The translations under genes were made by a program, and so were the position numbers. From Daucus carota subsp. sativus (lineage: Eukaryota; Streptophyta; Magnoliopsida; Apiales; Apiaceae), in NCBI RefSeq assembly GCF_001625215.2, contig NC_030384.2:29934527-29998526 (forward strand): a stretch of 64,000 bases of DNA, in the 5' to 3' direction. The notes beneath the pieces are model-generated. The model searched no databases and was not told the origin of the DNA. It was given only the letters and a program-made list of their open reading frames with translations. Of this stretch, positions 12,048 to 25,097 are shown one piece after another; the first letter of the stretch is position 1; each line of letters begins with the position of its first letter.

Positions 12048-13456
12048 GTGTCATCAATGTTAAAATATTTTGAGGGAATTGATATTTCTTTCTTTGAAAA
12101 ATTTCAAAGACATTTGATTCAGTGATCAACTAAGTTTCATTCAAATAAAATTCGATGATTTTTGTCCTTATATTAGCAATAATATTTTATTTCAATTTTT
12201 ATTATCATAACTCATATGTCATCTGGATTCACTGTTATTCTTTTAATAAGTCCAAAAGTGGTACAATTGATATCATATAAATGAATTTTTTTTTAATAAA
12301 CTGAACATATTTATATAACATGATTATCTCTTTACATATAAATGAATATATTATTAACTTACTGATATATTGATATTTATTCATTTATAATTTAATGTAT
12401 GGTGATAATTCTACCTAAAATAAATTACGGCCAATAAATTAATTACATTTTTTTTCTTAATCTTGTAACTAATATTATTTTTGTAACAAGACCAATATAT
12501 ATACACTTAGGTATGACAATATTTTTTCTATATTTCACTTTACACTCATACCAGCTTATAACCTGTGCGGTTAATAGTTGTTATTTTATCGTATCTACTT
12601 TAAATTTAATTAATTTTATAAGTTGTTTTAGTTAAAAAGTTAATAACTATGTTGCTCGATGTTATTTTAGAAGACTGAGCTCTTTTAGTTAGAAAATATA
12701 AAAAAACAATATATTTCAGTTAAAAAGAATAATTGGTTATATAAATAAGCCCGTATTTCGGCCCAAATACCTATGGACCGGCCAAACTTTCAATGTTTGG
12801 GCTTTAATAGTATAATAACAACTTATAACCGTGTCATGCACAAGTGATTTACAACATTTGTTATTTTAACATACATTTCAAGTTAACCGATTTTATTGAG
12901 AATATTAAATTATGATAGAATTATTTATTTTTTATTAGATTTTTTAAAATTTTTTTAACATATTTGAATTGATATATTATTTTAGTTAAGTGTGCTAAAT
13001 TATTTTTTTATTTAATAATTGAATAAATTCTTAATAGTTAAACTCATCAAACGACTAATTAAAAATTAGGATTAAAATATATGTTTTAATATAGATGTCT
13101 AAATATATTATAATTTAAGAAGATTTGTGATTCCAAATATCGTGCAATCAACCATCGACGGATCATACCAACTAAATTTTTTATGTTTTCATTTAATAGA
13201 TAAAAAAAAAATATTAGAACATCTTTTTATAAGGAGGCTCATAAAGTCAAATAACGACCGACCCCAAACTCCACCGACCAAACTTTTAATATTTCAATTT
13301 CAGTAGTATAACAATATATATCATAGTGTAGATAGACAGTATAGGTTTATAATATTATTTTTGAAGCCGGGTCATTAAATTATCTAAGAATAATGTTAAT
13401 TTTAGTTGAAAACTCTCATAAATTATTTATTAATAATTGTATATTATAATATTATA
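12048..13456. other. 3' flank of peptide gene 2 to the unit 2/3 junction
   Basis: AT-rich, no supported gene. It is the counterpart of 7536-8949. It lacks the short CGTTAG segment found near 8060 in unit 1. Confidence 0.6.
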
Positions 13457-14009
13457 TCAAAGGGCTATCTTCTTCAACATTGGATGTAGAACTTAGAATG
13501 CTCCACATTATAGAAGGTGATGATGACGAAACGACCACAAGCAAGAACCTACAAAGAAACCAGAGTTGCATTCCATTGAACTTTGTTGGATTATTTCATT
13601 CACGAGCTCTCATGCAGAAACAATTTCGAATTCATTCAAGCTGTTATACGTTTATTTCTGAAGGTAACAAAAAGTTCTTCTGGACCATTAAATTTTAAAA
13701 TCATTAAAACTTGCGGCACAACTCTAAAATCACTAAAAATAGCGGAGCTTTGATATTATGTAATCTGAAGCATTTGATATTTTGATGTGGTTCCCTATTT
13801 GTTTTCTATTAATTCTTCTCTTAATAATAATGGTATAATACTTGATTATCTACTGGCAGATTCATGGGGAGTCGATTCGAAGGCAGTCAAATTTAGAGGA
13901 CAAGGCTAAAAAGCTTCTAGAACTTCAGTCAACAGTATGGCAATCAGTAGATAAGTTATTTCAGAGTGCTAGGTGCATGGTTACATTCCTAAGTAATTCA
14001 CAATTCTGA
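13457..14009 (+). pseudogene. UTP21: Truncated UTP21 3' copy (unit 3)
   Basis: Exon 9 remainder is 13457-13663 and the exon 10 copy is 13860-14009. It carries the acidic-run frameshift common to units 2-5. A second one-base loss (GAACTTTGTTGG instead of GAACTTCTGTTGG near 13581) is private to this copy. Exon 10 is still open to its TGA. Confidence 0.92.
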
Positions 14010-14974
14010 ACGGTTTTGAGTTAGTTGCACTAGTGTTTGTTACACAGTTTTGTTTCCTTGCCTGTTTGTATCAATTGTTGTATCAATAATATTTAAATTC
14101 CATTCTATTGTTAGTCTATCTAGTAGTCTTGATCATCCAAGCTTTTCCAGAAAGTCAATTTTGTCAGCACTTGTAACCCCTGAAATTATCAAGTGAATGT
14201 AAGATTTTTAAGTTTTACAGGGTTTAGTTTCTGCCTGTCGGAGCAAAACTGTCCATTGCTACTAATAGAGAGAAAAATATGTTGCATGGTGTTTTTACCA
14301 TAAAGATTCCCGGACTTGTATGTGTATGTGTGCAAACATGTAAAGAGTGTGAATTATAATGGGGTCGTTTGGGCAAATTTAAAAAAGTTGCTAGAGAAGT
14401 AGATTAGAAGTGGGAAGTAATAAAATGTGTGGAAAATGAGCAGAGGTTTTAAGAGAAAAATAACATTCTCAACTTCTTAAAAATGTTTATACTTATTTAT
14501 ACAAACGGGTCAAGAAAAGTGGAAACTGGAACCTGCTTCTAAACAAACAAATGCAACATAAAAAAACTATAACATATATTTTTTAATAAATAAAATAATC
14601 ATATAATTTAAAAGTGAGCAAGATATACACGAGCTTATGATTCACAGCCAATTTGTTATGTTTGGTCTGGGCACGGAGGTTAACAAATAGGTATAAAGTA
14701 TTGGAAAAGCAAAATAAAAGCGCGTGAAGTGGTGAGATCCGTTAATTTTAAGATATAAAAAGGAGATTGTGGAGTAGAAGTGGCGAAAAATGAAGGAAAA
14801 ATGATAAAACTCATCAACTATCATCAATTATATTTGATAAATTTTGAAATGTAAACAATTAGATAGGATACCAAAAAAAATTGGAAAGAAATGGTTGGAA
14901 CAGAGGGAGAGGGAGTAAAATGAGTTAGTACAACAATGACTCCAATTCTGAAGAAAAAAATTCTACAACGTACA

Positions 14975-16454
14975 TTTTTTTTTTTTTTTTTTGAAATAAT
15001 GCAAACTTTCCATTAAAAAGATGAATCATACAATAGAATCTCCAACACTAAAGGCGGAGGAGATGTAAAAACAATAAAGCAGTTGAGCATACAAGGTATT
15101 CTAGCTAACTCATGAGCCACCTTGTTAGCACACTTCTTGACAAAAGAAACTCTGAACCCCGGATTTGAATGAAGCTTTGCTCTGCAATCCTGCACAATGT
15201 GGCCAACTTCTAGCCGATTTATACATTGCTTCTTCAAAGCTTGGATTGTATTCAAGGAGTCTGTTTCTACTATCGCATGCATTAAGTCTTTTGATTCCAA
15301 CCAGGACAAAGCCTCACTAACTCCCATAGTCTCAGCCTCCATAACCGAAGTAATTCCAGGCAATCTAATAGTTTTAGCTTCAAGAAATTGTCCTTCACAG
15401 TCTCGCAATACCATACCAATAGAGAAAAATTCAGCTCCTGCAAATACTGAGGCATCTACATTGACCTTAACACACCCCATTTCCGGAGGTTTCCATCGTT
15501 GAAAAGCAATATCTTGATTCGTGCTCCTGTCGGAGATATTCCTGTTAGCCTTCTGCCAGTCTGCCACCACTCTTTTTGACTCCAATCCATAGCTATACCA
15601 GGTGGTACGTGTTTGTCTTCCCAAACTCTATTATTTCGCCAACACCAAACACCCCAAAGAACCGTAGCGATCTTTGTTAGTTCGGCTTTAGAACCAGTAC
15701 CAAGTTTTTGAAGTAGCCAATCAGGAGCATATGTTACATCATGCATGTCATACGAGACACCCATATGATTCCAACACTGGGTCGCAAAAGGACAATCAAA
15801 AAATAGATGCAGTACATGCTCGACATCCACATTGCACATAGGACAAATAACAGGGGGACGTACTCCTTTAGATCGTAACCGAATTCTAACAGGAATATTA
15901 TTACGACAAAACCGCCATAAAAACACTCTGACCTTATGAGGCAACTCTAACTTCCAGATCTTCTTCCATCCTTCGCTTTGCACTACATTTATGTTTTCAC
16001 CATGTTGTTTGAGCCAGTGTTTATATCCTGTCTTAACACTGTACTGCCCATCTATAGAGTCCACCCAGGCCACTCTGTCTCTAGCATCTCGTTGAGGAAC
16101 CGGAACTGCAAGAATGGCTTTAGCATCTTCTTCATGAAAATATGCTTTCACTCTATCAGCATCCCAACTCTTCGTTCCTGGCTCAAACCAATGAGAAACA
16201 TTTTCATTGCGGCCAACATATATGTGACTTTGTTCAACATGAAAATCATTTTTGTTCCGAAGCCATGGATCCTTTGTTGCAATTATATCCGTTCCATCTC
16301 CAACCACCCATCTGTATCCTCTAAACAGCGTCTCTTTAGCATTATGTATTCCCGACCACAGAAAACTTGACCCTGCTCCTTTAGTAGACTTGAGAAAGTG
16401 AGTATTTGTGTAATATCGTGCTTTGAACAGGCGAGCAACCAAAGATTGAGGCTC
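14975..16454 (-). mobile_element. 5'-truncated L1-type LINE, copy in unit 3
   Basis: On the minus strand this is the 3' end of a plant non-LTR retrotransposon. About 330 residues carry the RT zinc-binding region (CPMCNVDVEHVLHLFFDCPF motif, near 15800-15870). A -1 frameshift near 15575 follows, then an RNase H-like domain (15540-15013) with VNVDAS, EAETMGVSEAL and VETDS motifs. Its poly-A tail appears as the T-run at 14975-14992. The reverse transcriptase and endonuclease are missing. The first open frame extends rightward out of the element into host DNA to 16610, so its apparent ATG is not the element's. Compared with unit 2, about 56 bp of target (10569-10624) is missing, and there is no target duplication. 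Confidence 0.92.
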
Positions 16455-17127
16455 ATTAATAAACAAATGTCTAAAATAATTACAATTATATACACACACA
16501 TTGATTAAAAAGTACGAATATGCAACAAGATAAATATATTTGATAATGCAACATATGGACGCTGTTGATTTTAGAGTTATTCTACTGAACATTTCTTTTC
16601 CAAAGAACATATATTATATTTGATTGGATAAATGGATCCAGAATAAATGGAATGAAATTTGAATTTTATTATGAATAATTATCCATAAAGTTATATTTAA
16701 CAACGGTGAATATATACAAACATGAACACTTCTCGATTAAAATCTAAATATTGGTGATAAACTTAAACTCTAAACATTTTTATTTTTATATAAAGAATAT
16801 AAGTTAAAAATTTTATTAAAATTGTTCATCACTAAATTATGTCTTTAAGTGTAGTGTATATACATATAATTTTACAATATATTATTTCTATTCCAAGTGA
16901 ACTAGTGTTTTCATATATTTATAGGCTATTAAATATTTATTGTGGGTAATGTATATTTCGTATTTTACTACATGAAAAAGTTAGATGGAGCCATATTACA
17001 TCGGTGATTTTAGAGATTACATATGTATGACGAACATGTGTATATTTTATAACCTTCAACTTGCAAAACATATATAATCTCCGATATTTCTAAAATAATC
17101 CACTTTTTCATTGAATTTATCCACATT

Positions 17128-17181
17128 AATGCTCTAGATTATAGAAGGTGACGACGACGTCAAGCAAGAACGTACAAAGAA
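17128..17181 (+). other. UTP21 exon 9 micro-fragment, unit 3
   Basis: Same element as at 6797, between the LINE and the TATA box of peptide gene 3. Confidence 0.8.
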
Positions 17182-17432
17182 TTTAACTATATACGTTTCA
17201 CTATTTTAGTTGGATGAAATATTCATCTACAGATATGTTGTTTTGAATATATAACATCCTTATGTAAAAATCTCTTGAAATCTGAATATTATCACATTAA
17301 AATCATATCTCAGATGATAAGAATATATCTCTATATAAGTCATGCATATTGAGCACAAATAATTCACATCTTACACCCACTCAAATAAAAATCATACTAT
17401 TTTTAATATTTGATAGAAATAGAAAAACAACA

Positions 17433-17866
17433 ATGATGAAATATATTATCATAAAACTTGTTATCTCGATGTTGGTGATTGACTCTACAATGATTAACAT
17501 TGGAGCAGTGCTAACTCATAACAATGGTGGTCATGGTGAGAAGGTTTCACTTGGATGCATAGCATCGTGTGGTTTGTCATGTGCAAGGACGGGAGAGTTG
17601 TTGCCTGCATGTATGGCAGCATGCATACTAATTAATTGTACTGATTCTCCTATAGCAGATCCTGATGGTGCCAAACAATGTAGCAGTGCTTGTGCTCAAT
17701 CTGTTTGTGCTCGATATTCTGGTAATGCTTTATTTCCTTACAAGTAAAATACATATACAAACACACATAAAATTACACTTACAAATTTTCATTTGTTGCA
17801 GATATAAATATTATGGGACGGTGTATTGCAAATGAATGTGTCGACAAGTGCCTACATGCCTCATAA
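17433..17866 (+). CDS. Secreted cysteine-rich, thionin-like protein, copy 3
   Basis: Exons are 17433-17721 and 17802-17866, encoding 117 residues. The exon 1 product is the same as copy 2's, with the Ile variant before the sixth cysteine. Signal peptide, twelve cysteines and both splice sites are conserved. The intron is the short form. The LINE ends about 0.9 kb upstream of the TATA box, so the proximal promoter matches that of the LINE-free units. Confidence 0.75.
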
Positions 17867-19276
17867 GTGTCATCAATGTTAAAATATTTTGAGGGAATTG
17901 ATATTTCTTTCTTTGAAAAATTTCAAAGACATTTGATTCAGTGATCAACTAAGTTTCATTCAAATAAAATTCGATGATTTTTGTCCTTATATTAGCAATA
18001 ATATTGATTTCAATTTTTAATATCATAACTCATATGTCATCTGGATTCACTGTTATTCTTTTAATAAGTCCAAAAGTGGTACAATTGATATCATATAAAT
18101 GAAATTTTTTTTAATAAACTGAACATAATTATATAACATGATTATCTCTTTACATATAAATGAATATATTATTAACTTACTGATATATTGATATTTATTC
18201 ATTTTTAATTTAATGTATGGTGATAATTCTACCTAAAAGAAATTACGGCCAATAAATTAATTACATTTTTTTTCTTAATCTTGTAACTAATATTATTTTT
18301 GTAACAAGACCAATATATATACACTTAGGTATGACAATATTTTTTCTATATTTCACTTTACACTCATACCAGCTTATAACCTGTGCGTTAGCGGTTAATA
18401 GTTGTTATTTTATCGTATCTACTTTAAATTTAATTAATTTTATAAGTTGTTTTAGTTAAAAAGTTAATAACTATGTTGCTCGATGTTATTTTAGAAGACT
18501 GAGCTCTTTTAGTTAGAAAATATAAAAAAACAATATATTTCAGTTAAAAAGAATAATTGGATATATAAATAGGCCCATATTTCGGCCCAAATACCTACCT
18601 ATGGACCCGCCAAACTTTCAATGTTTGGGCTTTAATTATAACCGTGTCATGCACAAGTGATTTACAATATTTGTTATTTTAACATACATTTTTCAAGTTA
18701 ACCGATTTTATTGTGAATATTAAATTATGATAGAATTATTTATTTTTTATTAGATTTTTTTAAAATTTTTTAACATATTTGAATTGATATATTATTTTAG
18801 TTAAGTGTGCTAAATAATTTTTTTATTTAATAACTGAATAAATTCTTAATAGTTAAACTCATCAAATGACTAATTAAAAATTAGGATTAAAATATATGTT
18901 TTAATATAAATGTCTAAATATATTATAATTTAAGAAGATTTGTGATTCCAAATATCGTGCAATCAACAATCAACCATCGACGGATCATACCAACTAAATT
19001 TTTTATGTTTTCATTTAATAGATAAAAAAAATATTAGAACGTCTTTTTATAAGGAGGCCCATAAAGTCAAATAACGACCGACCCCAAACTCCACCGACCA
19101 AACTTTTAATATTTCAATTTTAGTAGTATAACAATATATATCATAGTGTAGATAGACAGTATAGGTTTATAATATTATTTTTGAAGCGGGGTCATTAAAT
19201 TATCTAAGAATAATGTTAATTTTAGTTGAAAACTCTCATAAATTATTTATTAATAATTGTATATTATAATATTATA
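17867..19276. other. 3' flank of peptide gene 3 to the unit 3/4 junction
   Basis: No supported gene. It carries variants shared only with unit 4's flank, such as the extra CCTA in ACCTACCTATGGACCC near 18590 and the extra CAATCAA near 18962. Confidence 0.6.
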
Positions 19277-19830
19277 TCAAAGGGCTATCTTCTTCAACAT
19301 TGGATGTAGAACTTAGAATGCTCCACATTATAGAAGGTGATGATGACGAAACGACCACAAGCAAGAACCTACAAAGAAACCAGAGTTGCATTCCACTGAT
19401 CTTCTGTTGGATTATTTCATTCACGAGCTCTCATGCAGAAACAATTTCGAATTCATTCAAGCTGTTATACGTTTATTTCTCAAGGTAACAAAAAGTTCTT
19501 CTGGACCATTAAATTTTAAAATCATTAAAACTTGCGGCACAACTCTAAAATCACTAAAAATAGTGGAGCTTTGATATTATGTAATCTCAAGCATTTGATA
19601 TTTTGATGTGGTTCCCTATTTGTTTTCTATTAATTCTTCTCTTAATAATAATGGTATAATACTTGATTATCTACTGGCAGATTCATGGGGAGTCGATTCG
19701 AAGGCAGTCAAATTTAGAGGACAAGGCTAAAAAGCTTCTAGAACTTCAGTCAACAGTATGGCAATGAGTAGATAAGTTATTTCAGAGTGCTAGGTGCATG
19801 GTTACATTCCTAAGTAATTCACAATTCTGA
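19277..19830 (+). pseudogene. UTP21: Truncated UTP21 3' copy (unit 4)
   Basis: Exon 9 remainder is 19277-19484 and the exon 10 copy is 19681-19830. It has the shared acidic-run frameshift. It also has private changes: TCTCAAG instead of TCTGAAG at the exon 9 end, and CAATGAGTA instead of CAATCAGTA, which puts a TGA inside exon 10 near 19765. Confidence 0.92.
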
Positions 19831-20795
19831 ACGGTTTTGAGTTAGTTGCACTAGTGTTTGTTACACAGTTTTGTTTCCTTGCCTGTTTGTATCAATTGTT
19901 GTATCAATAATATTTAAATTCCATTGTATTGTTAGTCTATCTAGTAGTCTTGATCATCCAAGCTTTTCCCAGAAAGTCAATTTTGTCAGCACTTGTAACC
20001 CCTGAAATTATCAAGTGAATGTAAGATTTTTAAGTTTTACAGGGTTTAGTATCTGCCTGTCAGAGCAAAACTGTCCATTGCTACTAATAGAGAGAAAATA
20101 TGTTGCATGGTGTTTTTACCATAAAGATTCCCGGACTTGTATGTGTATGTGTGTAAACATGTAAAGAGTGTGAATTATAATGGGGTCGTTTGGGCAAATT
20201 TAAAAAAGTTGCTAGAGAAGTAGATTAGAAGTGGGAAGTAATAAAATGTGTGGAAAATGAGCAGAGGTTTTAAGAGAAAAATAACATTCTCAACTTCTTA
20301 AAAATGTTTATACTTATTTATACAAACGGGTCAAGAAAAGTGGAAACTGGAACCTGCTTCTAAACAAACAAATGCAACATAAAAAAACTATAACATATAT
20401 TTTTTAATAAATAAAATAATCATATAATTTAAAAGTGAGCAAGATATACACGAGCTTATGATTCACAGCCAATTTGTTATGTTTGGTCTGGGCACGGAGG
20501 TTAACAAATAGGTATAAAGTATTGGAAAAGCAAAATAAAAGCGCGTGAAGTGGTGAGATCCGTTAATTTTAAGATATAAAAAGGAGATTGTGGAGTAGAA
20601 GTGGCGAAAAATGAAGGAAAAATGATAAAACTCATCAACTATCATCAATTATATTTGATAAATTTTGAAATGTAAACAATTAGATAGGATACCAAAAAAA
20701 ATTGGAAAGAAATGGTTGGAACAGAGGGAGAGGGAGTAAAATGAGTTAGTACAACAATGACTCCAATTCTGAAGAAAAAAATTCTACAACGTACA

Positions 20796-22275
20796 TTTTT
20801 TTTTTTTTTTTTTGAAATAATGCAAACTTTCCATTAAAAAGATGAATCATACAATAGAATCTCCAACACTAAAGGCGGAGGAGATGTAAAAACAATAAAG
20901 CAGTTGAGCATACAAGGTATTCTAGCTAACTCATGAGCCACCTTGTTAGCACACTTCTTGACAAAAGAAACTCTGAACCCCGGATTTGAATGAAGCTTTG
21001 CTCTGCAATCCTGCACAATGTGGCCAACTTCTAGCCGATTTATACATTGCTTCTTCAAAGCTTGGATTGTATTCAAGGAGTCTGTTTCTACTATCGCATG
21101 CATTAAGTCTTTTGATTCCAACCAGGACAAAGCCTCACTAACTCCCATAGTCTCAGCCTCCATAACCGAAGTAATTCCAGGCAATCTAATAGTTTTAGCT
21201 TCAAGAAATTGTCCTTCACAGTCTCGCAATACCATACCAATAGAGAAAAATTCAGCTCCTGCAAATACTGAGGCATCTACATTGACCTTAACACACCCCA
21301 TTTCCGGAGGTTTCCATCGTTGAAAAGCAATATCTTGATTCGTGCTCCTGTCGGAGATATTCCTGTTAGCCTTCTGCCAGTCTGCCACCACTCTTTTTGA
21401 CTCCAATCCATAGCTATACCAGGTGGTACGTGTTTGTCTTCCCAAACTCTATTATTTCGCCAACACCAAACACCCCAAAGAACCGTAGCGATCTTTGTTA
21501 GTTCGGCTTTAGAACCAGTACCAAGTTTTTGAAGTAGCCAATCAGGAGCATATGTTACATCATGCATGTCATACGAGACACCCATATGATTCCAACACTG
21601 GGTCGCAAAAGGACAATCAAAAAATAGATGCAGTACATGCTCGACATCCACATTGCACATAGGACAAATAACAGGGGGACGTACTCCTTTAGATCGTAAC
21701 CGAATTCTAACAGGAATATTATTACGACAAAACCGCCATAAAAACACTCTGACCTTATGAGGCAACTCTAACTTCCAGATCTTCTTCCATCCTTCGCTTT
21801 GCACTACATTTATGTTTTCACCATGTTGTTTGAGCCAGTGTTTATATCCTGTCTTAACACTGTACTGCCCATCTATAGAGTCCACCCAGGCCACTCTGTC
21901 TCTAGCATCTCGTTGAGGAACCGGAACTGCAAGAATGGCTTTAGCATCTTCTTCATGAAAATATGCTTTCACTCTATCAGCATCCCAACTCTTCGTTCCT
22001 GGCTCAAACCAATGAGAAACATTTTCATTGCGGCCAACATATATGTGACTTTGTTCAACATGAAAATCATTTTTGTTCCGAAGCCATGGATCCTTTGTTG
22101 CAATTATATCCGTTCCATCTCCAACCACCCATCTGTATCCTCTAAACAGCGTCTCTTTAGCATTATGTATTCCCGACCACAGAAAACTTGACCCTGCTCC
22201 TTTAGTAGACTTGAGAAAGTGAGTATTTGTGTAATATCGTGCTTTGAACAGGCGAGCAACCAAAGATTGAGGCTC
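20796..22275 (-). mobile_element. 5'-truncated L1-type LINE, copy in unit 4
   Basis: Both long translations are identical to those of the unit 3 copy. The -1 frameshift, T-run (20796-20813), truncation point and target deletion are the same. It is therefore a copy made by segmental duplication, not a second insertion. Confidence 0.92.
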
Positions 22276-22948
22276 ATTAATAAACAAATGTCTAAAATAA
22301 TTACAATTATATACACACACATTGATTAAAAAGTACGAATATGCAACAAGATAAATATATTTGATAATGCAACATATGGACGCTGTTGATTTTAGAGTTA
22401 TTCTACTGAACATTTCTTTTCCAAAGAACATATATTATATTTGATTGGATAAATGGATCCAGAATAAATGGAATGAAATTTGAATTTTATTATGAATAAT
22501 TATCCATAAAGTTATATTTAACAACGGTGAATATATACAAACATGAACACTTCTCGATTAAAATCTAAATATTGGTGATAAACTTAAACTCTAAACATTT
22601 TTATTTTTATATAAAGAATATAAGTTAAAAATTTTATTAAAATTGTTCATCACTAAATTATGTCTTTAAGTGTAGTGTATATACATATAATTTTACAATA
22701 TATTATTTCTATTCCAAGTGAACTAGTGTTTTCATATATTTATAGGCTATTAAATATTTATTGTGGGTAATGTATATTTCGTATTTTACTACATGAAAAA
22801 GTTAGATGGAGCCATATTACATCGGTGATTTTAGAGATTACATATGTATGACGAACATGTGTATATTTTATAACCTTCAACTTGCAAAACATATATAATC
22901 TCCGATATTTCTAAAATAATCCACTTTTTCATTGAATTTATCCACATT

Positions 22949-23002
22949 AATGCTCTAGATTATAGAAGGTGACGACGACGTCAAGCAAGAACGTACAAAG
23001 AA
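22949..23002 (+). other. UTP21 exon 9 micro-fragment, unit 4
   Basis: Same element as at 6797. This is the last unit to carry it; units 5 and 6 have different sequence here. Confidence 0.8.
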
Positions 23003-23253
23003 TTTAACTATATACGTTTCACTATTTTAGTTGGATGAAATATTCATCTACAGATATGTTGTTTTGAATATATAACATCCTTATGTAAAAATCTCTTGAA
23101 ATCTGAATATTATCACATTAAAATCATATCTCAGATGATAAGAATATATCTCTATATAAGTCATGCATATTGAGCACAAATAATTCACATCTTACACCCA
23201 CTCAAATAAAAATCATACTATTTTTAATATTTGATAGAAATAGAAAAACAACA

Positions 23254-23687
23254 ATGATGAAATATATTATCATAAAACTTGTTATCTCGATGTTGGTGAT
23301 TGACTCTACAATGATTAACATTGGAGCAGTGCTAACTCATAACAATGGTGGTCATGGTGAGAAGGTTTCACTTGGATGCATAGCATCGTGTGGTTTGTCA
23401 TGTGCAAGGACGGGAGAGTTGTTGCCTGCATGTATGGCAGCATGCATACTAATTAATTGTACTGATTCTCCTATAGCAGATCCTGATGGTGCCAAACAAT
23501 GTAGCAGTGCTTGTGCTCAATCTGTTTGTGCTCGATATTCTGGTAATGCTTTATTTCCTTACAAGTAAAATACATATACAAACACACATAAAATTACACT
23601 TACAAATTTTCATTTGTTGCAGATATAAATATTATGGGACGGTGTATTGCAAATGAATGTGTCGACAAGTGCCTACATGCCTCATAA
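23254..23687 (+). CDS. Secreted cysteine-rich, thionin-like protein, copy 4
   Basis: Exons are 23254-23542 and 23623-23687, encoding 117 residues. It appears identical in protein to copy 3, as expected from the recent 5.8-kb duplication. Signal peptide, twelve cysteines, splice sites and TATA spacing are unchanged. Confidence 0.75.
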
Positions 23688-25097
23688 GTGTCATCAATGT
23701 TAAAATATTTTGAGGGAATTGATATTTCTTTCTTTGAAAAATTTCAAAGACATTTGATTCAGTGATCAACTAAGTTTCATTCAAATAAAATTCGATGATT
23801 TTTGTCCTTATATTAGCAATAATATTGATTTCAATTTTTAATATCATAACTCATATGTCATCTGGATTCACTGTTATTCTTTTAATAAGTCCAAAAGTGG
23901 TACAATTGATATCATATAAATGAAATTTTTTTTAATAAACTGAACATAATTATATAACATGATTATCTCTTTACATATAAATGAATATATTATTAACTTA
24001 CTTATATATTGATATTTATTCATTTTTAATTTAATGTATGGTGATAATTCTACCTAAAAGAAATTACGGCCAATAAATTAATTACATTTTTTTTCTTAAT
24101 CTTGTAACTAATATTATTTTTGTAACAAGACCAATATATATACACTTAGGTATGACAATATTTTTTCTATATTTCACTTTACACTCATACCAGCTTATAA
24201 CCTGTGCGTTAGCGGTTAATAGTTGTTATTTTATCGTATCTACTTTAAATTTAATTAATTTTATAAGTTGTTTTAGTTAAAAAGTTAATAACTATGTTGC
24301 TCGATGTTATTTTAGAAGACTGAGCTCTTTTAGTTAGAAAATATAAAAAAACAATATATTTCAGTTAAAAAGAATAATTGGTTATATAAATAGGCCCATA
24401 TTTCGGCCCAAATACCTACCTATGGACCCGCCAAACTTTCAATGTTTGGGCTTTAATTATAACCGTGTCATGCACAAGTGATTTACAATATTTGTTATTT
24501 TAACATACATTTTTCAAGTTAACCGATTTTATTGTGAATATTAAATTATGATAGAATTATTTATTTTTTATTAGATTTTTTTAAAATTTTTTAACATATT
24601 TGAATTGATATATTATTTTAGTTAAGTGTGCTAAATAATTTTTTTATTTAATAACTGAATAAATTCTTAATAGTTAAACTCATCAAATGACTAATTAAAA
24701 ATTAGGATTAAAATATATGTTTTAATATAAATGTCTAAATATATTATAATTTAAGAAGATTTGTGATTCCAAATATCGTGCAATCAACAATCAACCATCG
24801 ACGGATCATACCAACTAAATTTTTTATGTTTTCATTTAATAGATAAAAAAAATATTAGAACGTCCTTTTATAAGGAGGCCCATAAAGTCAAATAACGACC
24901 GACCCCAAACTCCACCGACCAAACTTTTAATATTTCAATTTCAGTAGTATAACAATATATATCATAGTGTAGATAGACAGTATAGGTTTATAATATTATT
25001 TTTGAAGCGGGGTCATTAAATTATCTAAGAATAATGTTAATTTTAGTTGAAAACTCTCATAAATTATTTATTAATAATTGTATATTATAATATTATA
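23688..25097. other. 3' flank of peptide gene 4 to the unit 4/5 junction
   Basis: No supported gene; near-copy of 17867-19276. Confidence 0.6.

Larger units (their letters stand above)
8950..13456. repeat. Tandem array unit 2 (~4.5 kb)
   Basis: The start motif recurs at 8950 and 13457. The unit contains a truncated UTP21 3' copy, the hAT-like MITE, an exon-9 micro-fragment and peptide gene 2, in the same order as unit 1. It has no LINE. It preserves the uninterrupted LINE target site at 10561-10640 and so serves as the empty-site reference. Confidence 0.92.
13457..19276. repeat. Tandem array unit 3 (5.82 kb, LINE-bearing)
   Basis: Start motifs lie at 13457 and 19277. The order is UTP21 3' fragment, MITE, LINE, micro-fragment, peptide gene 3. 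From about 14.4 kb onward it matches unit 4 at a constant offset of 5821 bp, almost base for base. Its first kilobase instead shares small variants with unit 2, for example the AGCTTTTCCAGAAAG form. This indicates unequal exchange with breakpoints inside the unit. Confidence 0.92.
19277..25097. repeat. Tandem array unit 4 (5.82 kb, LINE-bearing)
   Basis: Start motifs lie at 19277 and 25098. It is nearly identical to unit 3 from about 20.2 kb on (offset 5821). Its first kilobase shares variants with unit 5, for example AGCTTTTCCCAGAAAG and GTGTGTAAACATG. This is the mirror of unit 3's affinity with unit 2. Confidence 0.92.

Noticed and set aside
16455..16610. Start of the 384-codon LINE frame (also 22276-22431)
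   Set aside because: This part is host DNA of the array unit, present in unit 2 without a LINE. The frame is fused by chance.
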